DNA from: Undibacterium cyanobacteriorum
Lineage (GTDB): Bacteria > Pseudomonadota > Gammaproteobacteria > Burkholderiales > Burkholderiaceae_D
DNA length: 64,000 bases
Direction of reading: 5' to 3'
NCBI RefSeq assembly: GCF_031326225.1
Contig: NZ_CP133720.1
Coordinates: forward strand, 372,001-436,000
Part shown: positions 53,601-61,817 of the stretch, piece by piece
Layout of the letters: the number at the start of each line of letters is the position of its first letter
Position numbering within the stretch: position 1 is the first letter of the stretch
Notes under the pieces: model-generated
Told to the model about the DNA's origin: nothing
The model's database searches: none
What the model saw: the letters and a program-made list of their open reading frames with translations, nothing else
Position numbers and translations under genes: made by a program

Positions 53601-55111
53601 CCAGAATTGTCTGCTATCGAGACAATTGCATGCATATTCAAGGCGCTCAGTAGTGCGTCGCTTTCACGTAATGCCGCTTGTAATTTTTCTTCCGCGCGTT
53701 TGCTGTCAGAAATGTCAGTACGTATGGCGATGTAACGTTCAATCACGCCATCGCTATTTTTGAATGGCGCGATAAAAGTATCAACCCAGTAGAGTGAGCC
53801 ATCTTTGGCACGATTACACACTTCGCCGCGCCATGGTGTTCCCTGCGAAATGCTGGTCCACATATCTTTCCAGAAATCGCTATGTTGTATGCCAGAGCGG
53901 CTGATTCTATGATTCTCACCGATCAACTCTTCGCGGGTATATCCGCTCTGTCGACAAAAGGCGTCATTCACATCAATGATGACACCGTTAGCATCTGTCA
54001 CTGAGACAATCGCATGCATATCGAGGGTGCTGAGCAAGGCTTGATTGTCACGTAGTGCAGCATCTAAACGACCCTGCGTTTTTTCACCCCAAGTGAGTTG
54101 CAGTCGTAACAGCGCGGTGATTAGTCCACTGATCAGTGTCGCTGCGATAAAAAATAATATCGGTACATAGCGATTGCTGGTTTGTTCAAACTCGGGTGTG
54201 CTCAAAACTTCGAGCTGTAAATCTTTTCCTAGGACGGTGATTACGCGGGAGAATTGAAATAGAGAACTGCGTCTTAGGCTGGTGAAGCCAAGTTCAGGAT
54301 GGGAGTCAAAACTAGCCACTTCTTTTTGGGTGTTGTGACCGATGTTACTAATACGATAGGTAAGGCCACTGCGATCGAATTGATTGAGTCGCGCGAGTAA
54401 GTCTTGCAACATGACTGGGGCATATACCAATCCAACCAATTGTTTCTTCCGACTGGCTGAATCGGTAGGTTTGCTATCGTTTTTGAAAATCGGGAGGAAC
54501 ACCATTACACTGGCTTTTTTGGTTTCTTTCGGCGGTGCATAAATCAGGTCGGTCATACTAGGCTTGCCAGAACTAATGGCGAGTTCAATCGCTGCGAGTC
54601 GGCGCGGATCAGAACCGAGATCAACGCCTGGTACAAAATGACTTTGAGATGGTGTTACAAAGTACTTTGCGAGATAGTGCTGAGTGTGTTTATCATTTCC
54701 AAAACTTTGGTAGCGGTATTCTCTTGAGACCAAATTCTTTTGTATTTGAACGTAATGATCGAGATCCGCGTCCTGAACTTCTTCCAAATATCCGATGCCA
54801 CGTATGCCTTGAAATTCTGTCTCTAAATCGCGTCCTTTAATGGCGCTTTGAAATTGTTCGTGAGTGATGTTCTGGGAGATCGCGAAAAGGCTTTTGGTAC
54901 CATTCAGTGCATACAGTGGCGTGGCGAAACGACGCTCAATTTCGAGCGCGATTTGATCGGCTTTATTGCGAAAGTCGAGCTCACGCTTACTCTGTAAGTT
55001 AAAGTTCAGCCACCATGTGCCGACCACTGCCAAGCACATGCTGAAAAGGAAGATCGCGATTGGTAAATAATTAGGAAAAAGCCAATCTCGATTGGTCCAG
55101 GGATTCTTCAC
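50642..55111 (-). CDS. CHASE-PAS hybrid histidine kinase with receiver and Hpt domains
   Basis: 1489 aa, very large. Two membrane helices (about 17-36 and 320-340) flank a periplasmic CHASE sensor (ERRFATPLYALNGTKSLFAIS). Then four PAS/PAC domains, of which the first two (about 355-470 and 482-602) are near-identical copies, HisKA with SHEIRTPMNAILGML (near 895), HATPase_c (NLGSNAIKF near 1010, GGTGLGIS near 1073), a receiver domain (LVEDNENNQQ; aspartate in LVLMDLQMPVMDG near 1197), and a C-terminal Hpt domain (LHTIKGLAATLG near 1342). A full internal phosphorelay His-Asp-His is thus present. Start is GTG. It is followed, with a 4-nt overlap, by a response-regulator GGDEF gene. The external signal is unknown. 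Confidence 0.94.
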   Translation of the reverse strand: MKNPWTNRDWLFPNYLPIAIFLFSMCLAVVGTWWLNFNLQSKRELDFRNKADQIALEIERRFATPLYALNGTKSLFAISQNITHEQFQSAIKGRDLETEFQGIRGIGYLEEVQDADLDHYVQIQKNLVSREYRYQSFGNDKHTQHYLAKYFVTPSQSHFVPGVDLGSDPRRLAAIELAISSGKPSMTDLIYAPPKETKKASVMVFLPIFKNDSKPTDSASRKKQLVGLVYAPVMLQDLLARLNQFDRSGLTYRISNIGHNTQKEVASFDSHPELGFTSLRRSSLFQFSRVITVLGKDLQLEVLSTPEFEQTSNRYVPILFFIAATLISGLITALLRLQLTWGEKTQGRLDAALRDNQALLSTLDMHAIVSVTDANGVIIDVNDAFCRQSGYTREELIGENHRISRSGIQHSDFWKDMWTSISQGTPWRGEVCNRAKDGSLYWVDTFIAPFKNSDGVIERYIAIRTDISDSKRAEEKLQAALRESDALLSALNMHAIVSIADNSGRIIDVNQAYCRISGYTREELLDGSHRIVAAGIQSPDFLANMWRTISSGTPWRGEVCNKNKSGTLYWVDTFIAPFKNAQGQIEKYISIRTDITASKKAASRLASQRSALANIIEGTNVGTWEWNVQTGEMRTNERWSEQAGYETNELAPITVDTWDRLTHPEDLSKAKALMQKHFEHELPYYECETRIRHKDGHWIWVLTRGRIASMTERGKPEWFSGTQMDITARKKADAEIQRSNQQLLAVRDQLTKAAEVAELGIWTWNLSNNEFKANSRMYEIYAIPEHLRQAPLSTDYWMDIVHVDDRAEVEQRMRAAIDDHQSYSHIFRIQIRNKEIRYIQAAGSVERDDHDRAILMTGINRDITLQYRAEEALRQAKQAADDANQAKSAFLANMSHEIRTPMNAILGMLSLLRRTELSDQQADYAKKTEGAARSLLSLLNNILDISKVESGKMYLDIHPFTLSGLLDDLQVILGVDKLKPSLRFELAVDSALPEHLIGDEMRLRQVLTNLGSNAIKFTEHGKVSISLKLLDLNSQWVKILFSVRDTGIGIAPENHQRIFSGFTQAEASTTRRYGGTGLGISISHALVDMMGGELKLESSLGQGSHFYFSLQLKRSIDDVLEDQPHLLEDLTELRTQRLQGIHILLVEDNENNQQVATELLRGEGALVSVANNGLEALNAVAADKHHYHLVLMDLQMPVMDGYTATQKIRHDLGRHGLPIIAMTANAMESDREECLRAGLNDHIGKPFDLTNLVETILRYAGSNNDVIEPSTEVVAIPEFVTTLAGKYEVEVPTALNRLGGKIALYQRMLQMFLHDLQRTIAELESAAAQQQLEAILRQLHTIKGLAATLGATNLANRLAEFEKQLQQHERDTGLDLGLIKDICGLLSRHENHLAALYHELRENLEVDSGNRKTLSHQEFNPSQLREILVTLLAQLSNADMAATATMSTLHERYAEHLGTQIHALEHAITQLDFESAQHYVKNLMEGLPS

Positions 55112-55246
55112 TGAAGCCTCGCTGAGACAGAAGGACTTTAAGTATCACGGTCTTTTCAGAACGCCGTCAATAAAATATTTCTTTGCGGCAGCATTGTTGT
55201 GCCTCAAAATGCAACAATAGACGCCTGCTAGCATGGTACTGACGGG

Positions 55247-55252
55247 TATAAT
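55247..55252 (+). promoter_or_regulatory. Candidate -10 element for the adenosine-kinase-like gene
   Basis: Perfect TATAAT, about 95 nt before the ATG at 55347, without a clear -35. It lies in the 235-bp gap between the divergent hybrid kinase and sugar-kinase genes. Confidence 0.35.
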
Positions 55253-55346
55253 CCAGCCCTCGACGATGGCATCATTGACTGCTTCTGCACAGAATTGTTA
55301 GCGACTCGCCATCACTCTTACGAAAAGACCAATTTAAAGAAGCAAA

Positions 55347-56345
55347 ATGAAACGCGAATTCGATATTTACGGCTTGGGCGCTGCTCTAGTCGACACGGAA
55401 ATCACCCTGGTTGATGCCGACTTGCATCGCATGCAAGTCGAGAAAGGTGTGATGACCTTGGTCGATGAAGAACGTCAGCACCAATTGATGGCGCACTTGA
55501 GTGACCATTTGGTCGCATCCAAACGCGCCAGCGGTGGCTCAGCCGCGAATTCCATCATCGGTGCAAGTTACTTCGGATGTAAGAATTTCTATTCGTGTAA
55601 GGTCGCTGATGACGACAATGGGCGTTTTTACTTGCAAGACATGCGTGCGGCAGGTGTTTCGACGCCGACGATGTTAGGTCAAGAGGCTGGCATTACTGGC
55701 AAGTGTTTGGTGATGATTACTCCGGATGCGGAGAGAACCATGAACACTTTCCTTGGCATCAGTGGCGAGTTATCGGCCAACGAGATCGATTTTGACGCCA
55801 TTGGGCGCTCGGAAATGGTGTATATCGAAGGCTATCTGGTGACCTCCCCGAGTGGTCGTGCGGCGGCTATCAAAATGCGTGAACACGCGCGCAAAGTCGG
55901 TACACGCGTCGCCATTAGTTTGTCTGATCCAGCGATGGTGCAGTTTTTCCGTGACGGCTTGCTCGAAATGATAGGCGACGGTGTCGACATAATTTTCTGT
56001 AATCGCGATGAGGCCATGCAATTTGCTGGTGCTGATACGATCGACGCGGCATGTGCGCAGTTGCAACGTTTTGCGAATACTTTTGCAATCACATGTGGTG
56101 CTGAAGGTGCGGTTGTTTATGATGGGTTTAAACTGAGCAAGGTCGAAGCCCCTGAAGTCAAGGCGATTGATACCAATGGCGCAGGCGATATGTTCGCCGG
56201 AGCTTTCATGTATGGTCTAAGTCAAGGCTTGAGTTTTGAATTTGCTGGAAAGTTTGCCGCGACCGCGGCAGCCAAAGTGGTAACGCAGTACGGACCACGC
56301 CTGCGTCCTGAGCAGCATGAAGAATTAAAGCGTGGTTTCTTTTAG
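55347..56345 (+). CDS. PfkB-family adenosine kinase
   Basis: 332 aa ribokinase-like fold. Substrate-side motif ASGGSAANSIIGASYFG (about 60-75), lid residues, and the ATP/anion-hole motif AIDTNGAGDMFAGAFMYG (catalytic aspartate near 281). Sequence resembles the bacterial adenosine kinase branch, which phosphorylates adenosine (salvage) and sometimes other nucleosides or sugars; other PfkB substrates remain possible. AAAGAAG ribosome site. It is followed 67 bp later by the GGDEF-EAL gene on the same strand, but that gene has its own AGGAG site. Cytosolic. Confidence 0.87.
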   Translation: MKREFDIYGLGAALVDTEITLVDADLHRMQVEKGVMTLVDEERQHQLMAHLSDHLVASKRASGGSAANSIIGASYFGCKNFYSCKVADDDNGRFYLQDMRAAGVSTPTMLGQEAGITGKCLVMITPDAERTMNTFLGISGELSANEIDFDAIGRSEMVYIEGYLVTSPSGRAAAIKMREHARKVGTRVAISLSDPAMVQFFRDGLLEMIGDGVDIIFCNRDEAMQFAGADTIDAACAQLQRFANTFAITCGAEGAVVYDGFKLSKVEAPEVKAIDTNGAGDMFAGAFMYGLSQGLSFEFAGKFAATAAAKVVTQYGPRLRPEQHEELKRGFF

Positions 56346-56412
56346 TAGAAAAATAGTGGCAATTTGGTAGCACATTAATCCTTGTTGATGCAGGAGTCAT
56401 TGACCGAAATCT

Positions 56413-59400
56413 ATGTCTTCTTCCTTCTCAAATCGCATGACAAGTTACTTCGCCGCACTGCTAGTGCTGGCGTTGGGTGTGTTATTTGTCTTGTGGTATC
56501 TCGGTTTCCCACAATTAGGTTTGAGTGGTGCCCGTAAGCAGAGCTTGGAAGCTGCCTTACGCGTTCTGGAGACGCGCGCGGACGTTCAGAGTCGTCTCAT
56601 TGCGATTGAGTTAAAAGAACGCGCCGAAGATACCGCATTCGTTGCCGAGAACACCAAGTTGATCATGGCTACGGTCGCCCACCATGCGGGTGACTTGCTG
56701 CAAAAGCAAATTGAAATCATTGAAAAGACGCATCATAAGCGTTTTCGGCAGATTCTCATCGTTGATCTCGCAAGCCGCAGAATTCTTGCGAGCAGCCATC
56801 CCGAAGACCAAGGTAAGCCTGTTAGTGAGTTGGGTTTGGGAGAGCGTTTCGACCACCGCCACGGTGATCGTGCGTTAGAAAGTTGGAATGGGCGTGATGG
56901 TTCACGCGTACTAGCGATCACCAGTCCCGTAGTGATTTCTGCAGACTCCCAGTCACCATCAGCGCTCTTGATCGCTACGCTCGATCTGCAAGCGTTTTTG
57001 GAACAGAGCTTTCAATCGGATTTAAGAACGGTTGCAGACGGCGATACGACGCTGTTGTTCGATCAAGACGGTGAGCTCATTACCAGTTTTCCGAAAGTCG
57101 ATCACAAGCAACATTTCTTTACGCCCAATCAGCCTGTTCTTGGTGGCTTTGAAGGAACGTTGGAGCAAACGAATCGGCTCGGTGAGAAACTGATCGTGGT
57201 GTATCGCAAGGTACAACTCGGCCCAGGTCAAACCTGGACTATGGTCAATTATTCGCGCAAGGATGTCGTCCTTGCTAAGCTTACTCAGCAAGCGAATATT
57301 TTGTTGGTAGCTGGTTTTTTGATCACGCTCATTTCGTTGGGTTTAATTTACTTGGCCTCGCGGCGCTTAACTTCAAGTCTGCAATCTCTCGCCACTACTG
57401 CACAGCGTTTGCAAGCAGGTCAATGGAATGTCCGTGCCACCGCTGATAGTAAAGAACCAAGTGAAATACGTTTGTTGACGTCGGCTTTCAATGACATGAT
57501 TGAAGCGATTCAAAATTCAAATAAACACCTAGAGGAAACCATTTCACAACGTACCGAGGAGTTGAAACATTCTGAGGCAAGGCATTTAACCTTATTCAAC
57601 ACTACTGCCAGCGCAGTGATGGTACTTGACCATGAAACCATTATTGACTGTAACCCCGCCGCCATTGCAGTGTTCGGCGCCCATGATCGAGCCGATCTGA
57701 TTGGACGACATCCATCTCAATTGTCACCAGTCAAACAAGCAAATGGTGACGATTCACGAATTCTGGCTAGTCAAAAAATTCAAGTAGCACAGGAATTTGG
57801 ACAAGTTGCTTTTGAATGGCTGCATATGCGACTGCACAGCAATGAAGTGTTCGATGCCGAGGTCTTACTGAATCGAGTTGAACTCGACGGTAAAGTCCTG
57901 ATACAAGGAACGATGCGAGACATTTCGGAGCGCAAGCGGGTCGAGGCTGCACTGCAAGCAAGTGAGGAACGGCATCGCACTTTGGTCGAATGGTCACCCG
58001 AGGGCATTAACGTCCATCGAAAAGGTCGCCTCATTTACGTGAACGCTGCGGCAATGCAAATGCTGGGGGCCGATAAGCCCGAGCAACTGCTTGGTAAATC
58101 GATCGCCGATATCATTCATCCTGATTACCACCACTTCTTGAAGAGCCGCGTCCGTAGTGTCGGTGAATTGGGAGCGCGCGACCAGAGTCATGATTTGAAA
58201 TTCCTTCGTTTAGATGGACAGGTGATCGATGTTACTGCACAGGGTACCTTAATCGATTTCGACGGTGCACCGTCGGTCTACGTCGCTTGGCGCGATGTGA
58301 CCGAGTTGAAACGCAGTGAGGAATCACGCAGGATTGCCGCGACGGCGTTTGAATCGCAAGAGGGTATGTTCGTGACCGATGCCCAATGGAATATCCTGCG
58401 TATCAATCAATCTTTCAGTCAGATCACGGGTTACCAATCGAGTGAGTTAGTCGGTAAACCGCCGCATTTCCTCGATGACGATTTCCGTAACGACGCGCTG
58501 TTTCAAGATATGAATCTCAGTATCGTTGAGCGCGGAGGTTGGCAAGGTGAAGTCGTCGATCGTCGTAAAGGTGGCGGCGAATTCCATGCGTGGATTAACA
58601 TTTCGAGTGTGAAAGACGAGCAAGGTGTCATCACCCATTTCGTCGGCACTTTCAATGACATCACTTTGCGAAAAGTCGCGGAAGATGAGATTCGCAATTT
58701 GGCCTTCTACGACCCATTGACCCAGTTACCTAATCGTCGTTTGCTGATGGATAGGCTGGAACAAGCGTTGGCTTCAGGTAATCGACACAAGCGGAAAGGC
58801 GCCTTGTTGTTTATTGATCTCGATAACTTCAAGACCTTGAATGACACTTTAGGGCATGATCATGGAGACCTCTTGTTGCAACAGGTCGCCGAACGTTTAA
58901 CGCGCTGCACGCGCGAGGGCGACACCGTGGCTCGACTGGGGGGCGATGAATTCGTGGTTATGCTTGAAGATCTCGAAGAGAACGCTTTCGATGCAGCGAA
59001 TCAGGCGGAAGTTGTGGCGATCAAGATTTTGTCCGAGCTCAACCAAACTTATTGGCTCGGTGTCAACGAGCACCACAGTTCTCCAAGTATCGGCGTGACA
59101 CTGTTTGGTGAGAAAGTGGAAACTCTTGCAGAACCGCTGAAACGCGCGGATTTGGCGATGTATCAAGCCAAGGCGGCGGGTCGTAATACGATTCGCTTCT
59201 TCGATCCGAAAATGCAGATTTTGGTATCGCAACGGGTGGCCTTGGAAGAAGACTTGCGCGATGCCATGTTGAATGAGCAGTTTGAGTTGTACTATCAAGC
59301 CCAGCTCACCGATGATGGCAAATTGTTTGGTGCTGAAGTTTTGATTCGCTGGAATCATCCAACGCGAGGCATGATTTCCCCTGCAGAATTTATTCCTCTC

Positions 59401-60015
59401 GCGGAGGAGACGGGACTGATTTCGATCCTCGGTTATTGGGTCTTGTACACGGCCACCAATCAACTGGCCAAATGGCGAGACCAAGCTGAGTTTAAGGATT
59501 TGGTGATTGCGGTCAATGTTAGTCCTAGTCAGTTCCATCAGAAGAATTTTGTTGAACAAGTGACTGACGCACTCGAACTGACGCAGGCCGATCCACAGCA
59601 TTTGAAATTAGAGCTCACTGAAGGCTTCTCGATCGCCAATATGGAAGACGTGATCGCGAAGATGAATCGTTTGAAAGCCATCGGTGTTGGCTTCTCGCTC
59701 GACGATTTTGGTACAGGCTATTCGTCGCTCTCTTACCTGAAGCGCTTGCCGTTGGATCAATTGAAGATTGATCAAAGTTTTGTGCGCGATATTTTGGTCG
59801 ATCCGAATGATGCTGCGATCTCGAAGATGGTGATTGTCCTCGCGGAGAGTCTCGGCCTTGCCGTGATTGCGGAAGGCGTAGAAACACCAGAGCAGCAAGC
59901 TTTCCTGGCGCAACAAGGCTGTCATGCTTACCAAGGCTATTTGTACAGCAAACCTCTTCCTTTAGCGCAATTCGAGCAATTTGCGCGTCGTTTGTTCCAT
60001 TCGCATTCTTCTTGA
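56413..60015 (+). CDS. HAMP-PAS-GGDEF-EAL cyclic-di-GMP enzyme
   Basis: 1200 aa. Two membrane helices (about 12-33 and 296-318) flank a large periplasmic dCache-like sensor (35-290). Then HAMP (about 318-372), a short coiled coil, three PAS domains (about 390-510, 515-635, 640-755), GGDEF (about 768-930; LGGDEFVVM near 842 with RxxD site REGDTVARL) and EAL (about 945-1190). The EAL signature reads EVL (GAEVLIRW) instead of EAL, a common tolerated variant; ELTEG, DDFGTGYSS, LKIDQSFV and VIAEGVE are intact. It can probably both make and degrade c-di-GMP. Start ATG 56413; AGGAG lies about 20 bp upstream, a long spacing. Confidence 0.93.
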   Translation: MSSSFSNRMTSYFAALLVLALGVLFVLWYLGFPQLGLSGARKQSLEAALRVLETRADVQSRLIAIELKERAEDTAFVAENTKLIMATVAHHAGDLLQKQIEIIEKTHHKRFRQILIVDLASRRILASSHPEDQGKPVSELGLGERFDHRHGDRALESWNGRDGSRVLAITSPVVISADSQSPSALLIATLDLQAFLEQSFQSDLRTVADGDTTLLFDQDGELITSFPKVDHKQHFFTPNQPVLGGFEGTLEQTNRLGEKLIVVYRKVQLGPGQTWTMVNYSRKDVVLAKLTQQANILLVAGFLITLISLGLIYLASRRLTSSLQSLATTAQRLQAGQWNVRATADSKEPSEIRLLTSAFNDMIEAIQNSNKHLEETISQRTEELKHSEARHLTLFNTTASAVMVLDHETIIDCNPAAIAVFGAHDRADLIGRHPSQLSPVKQANGDDSRILASQKIQVAQEFGQVAFEWLHMRLHSNEVFDAEVLLNRVELDGKVLIQGTMRDISERKRVEAALQASEERHRTLVEWSPEGINVHRKGRLIYVNAAAMQMLGADKPEQLLGKSIADIIHPDYHHFLKSRVRSVGELGARDQSHDLKFLRLDGQVIDVTAQGTLIDFDGAPSVYVAWRDVTELKRSEESRRIAATAFESQEGMFVTDAQWNILRINQSFSQITGYQSSELVGKPPHFLDDDFRNDALFQDMNLSIVERGGWQGEVVDRRKGGGEFHAWINISSVKDEQGVITHFVGTFNDITLRKVAEDEIRNLAFYDPLTQLPNRRLLMDRLEQALASGNRHKRKGALLFIDLDNFKTLNDTLGHDHGDLLLQQVAERLTRCTREGDTVARLGGDEFVVMLEDLEENAFDAANQAEVVAIKILSELNQTYWLGVNEHHSSPSIGVTLFGEKVETLAEPLKRADLAMYQAKAAGRNTIRFFDPKMQILVSQRVALEEDLRDAMLNEQFELYYQAQLTDDGKLFGAEVLIRWNHPTRGMISPAEFIPLAEETGLISILGYWVLYTATNQLAKWRDQAEFKDLVIAVNVSPSQFHQKNFVEQVTDALELTQADPQHLKLELTEGFSIANMEDVIAKMNRLKAIGVGFSLDDFGTGYSSLSYLKRLPLDQLKIDQSFVRDILVDPNDAAISKMVIVLAESLGLAVIAEGVETPEQQAFLAQQGCHAYQGYLYSKPLPLAQFEQFARRLFHSHSS

Positions 60016-60164
60016 GTAGACGAAAGGGCGCTGCCTAAGTAGATAAGTCGATAAGTAGAGACGGAACTTATTTAACTCCTGTAAGTCAAAAGTGCACTGA
60101 CATTTCGCACCGCAGTGGTGCGTTCTCGGTTTGAACATGTGGTAGAGCCACAGACACAGGAGAC

Positions 60165-61805
60165 ATGATGCAACGACGTGACTTTCTAAATTTGGGTGGT
60201 GTCGCACTGGGCACCATTCTGTTACCAGCCTATGCCAAAGAGATAAGTGCTGAGGAGTTATTAAAACCAGTTTCAAACCAGTTTCGTAAAAGTCTTGCAG
60301 ATACCGCATTAAATGCAGCCACGAGCGCCGGGGCTAGTTATTGCGATGTACGTATCGGTCGCTATCTTAATCAATTTATTTCAACGCGCGATCTCAATGT
60401 TGAGAACGTGGCCAATACCGAATCCGCTGGCGTGGGCATCCGTGTGATTGCCAAAGGCGCCTATGGTTTTTCTGCCACCAACGACATGTCGCCCGATGGT
60501 GTTGCTGCAGCAGCTCGACAAGCGGTTGCTATCGCCATCGCCAATTCAAAACTCCAGAGCGAACCAGTGCGTCTGGCTCCCAATAAAGGCGTCGGTGAAG
60601 TTAGTTGGGCCACGCCCATTAAGAAAGACTGGCGTACCGTGCCGATCAAAGAGAAAGTGGATCTCTTGATTGCTGCTAATAAGGCCGGTATGGAAGGTGG
60701 TGCGAACTTCATGCAATCAGTGATGTTCCAAGTTAATCAGCAGAAGTATTTTGCGTCGACCGATGGCTCCTATATCGATCAAGATGTACATCGTTTGTGG
60801 ATGCCGATTTTCGCGACGGCGGTCGATCAGAAAACCAATAAATTCCGTACTCGCCAAGGCCTATCTTCGCCAGTCGGACGTGGTTACGAGTATCTCGACG
60901 CCCGCCCTGAAGATAAGGTCAAAGCCGCAGGTGGCGTGGCTACTCTGTACAAAAATTCCTATGACCTCATCGAAGATGCGCGAGCATGCGGTAAGAGCGC
61001 AAAGCAAAAATTGACAGCGAAATCGGTGGTGCCAGGGAAGTACGATTTGGTATTGAGCCCTGAACATCTGTGGTTGACGATTCATGAATCTGTCGGCCAT
61101 CCAACCGAGCTTGATCGCGTTCTCGGCTATGAAGCGAATTATGCGGGTACGAGTTTTGCAACTCTCGATAAGTGGGAAACCAAGAAGTTTAAGTACGGTT
61201 CGCCACATGTGAATATCGTCGCCGATAAGCTGGTGCCAGGTTCTTTGGGTGCGGTTGGATACGACGACGAAGGTGTGAAGACGAAGCGATGGGACATTAT
61301 CAAAGACGGTATTTTGGTGAACTACCAAGCCACCCGTGATCAAGTCCATATGATTGGTCAAAATGAATCGCACGGTTGTTCTTATGCGGATAACTGGAGC
61401 AGTGTCCAATTCCAACGCATGCCTAACATCTCTCTTGCAGCAGGCAAGAAAGCCATGACGCCAGATGAAATGGTGAAAGACGTCAAGAAGGGCATTTACA
61501 TCGTTGGCGAGGGCTCTTTCTCGATTGACCAACAACGTTATAACTTCCAATTTGGTGGTCAAATGTTCTTCGAGATTAAGAACGGAAAAATCGGTGAGCA
61601 GCTCGAAGACGTCGCTTACCAATCGAACACGCAAGAGTTCTGGAATGCCTGCAGCGCCGTGTGTGACGATCGAGATTGGCGCATGGGCGGCTCCTTCTTT
61701 GATGGCAAAGGGCAACCGTCACAATCGAGTGCTGTGTCGCATGGATCTAGTACAGCGCGCTTCAATGGCATCAACGTCATCAACACCGCACGTAAAATTG
61801 GTTAA
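60165..61805 (+). CDS. Tat-signal TldD/PmbA-family metalloprotease, copy A
   Basis: 546 aa. The N-terminus MQRRDFLNLGGVALGTILL..AYA is a twin-arginine signal (RRxFL), so folded export to the periplasm is predicted. The mature protein has a TldD-type fold: NAATSAGASYCDVRIGRYLNQ, GVGIRVIAKGAYGFS, and the zinc motif HESVGH (His307, Glu308, His312) in a conserved TIHESVGHPTELDRVLG. E. coli TldD is cytosolic and, with TldE, cleaves modified peptides such as microcin precursors. The cysteine expected in a C-G-K-x-G-Q stretch near the C-terminus is not evident here: the aligned stretch reads FFDGKGQ. Start is ATG 60165 or 60168 (AGGAG site fits the second). Followed after 12 bp by the TldE-like gene. 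Confidence 0.9.
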   Translation: MMQRRDFLNLGGVALGTILLPAYAKEISAEELLKPVSNQFRKSLADTALNAATSAGASYCDVRIGRYLNQFISTRDLNVENVANTESAGVGIRVIAKGAYGFSATNDMSPDGVAAAARQAVAIAIANSKLQSEPVRLAPNKGVGEVSWATPIKKDWRTVPIKEKVDLLIAANKAGMEGGANFMQSVMFQVNQQKYFASTDGSYIDQDVHRLWMPIFATAVDQKTNKFRTRQGLSSPVGRGYEYLDARPEDKVKAAGGVATLYKNSYDLIEDARACGKSAKQKLTAKSVVPGKYDLVLSPEHLWLTIHESVGHPTELDRVLGYEANYAGTSFATLDKWETKKFKYGSPHVNIVADKLVPGSLGAVGYDDEGVKTKRWDIIKDGILVNYQATRDQVHMIGQNESHGCSYADNWSSVQFQRMPNISLAAGKKAMTPDEMVKDVKKGIYIVGEGSFSIDQQRYNFQFGGQMFFEIKNGKIGEQLEDVAYQSNTQEFWNACSAVCDDRDWRMGGSFFDGKGQPSQSSAVSHGSSTARFNGINVINTARKIG

Positions 61806-61817
61806 GGAAGCACGACT

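Noticed and set aside
60861..61715. Open frame of about 285 codons antisense to TldD copy A
   Set aside because: Overlaps a gene with intact motifs on the other strand; no recognisable domain.
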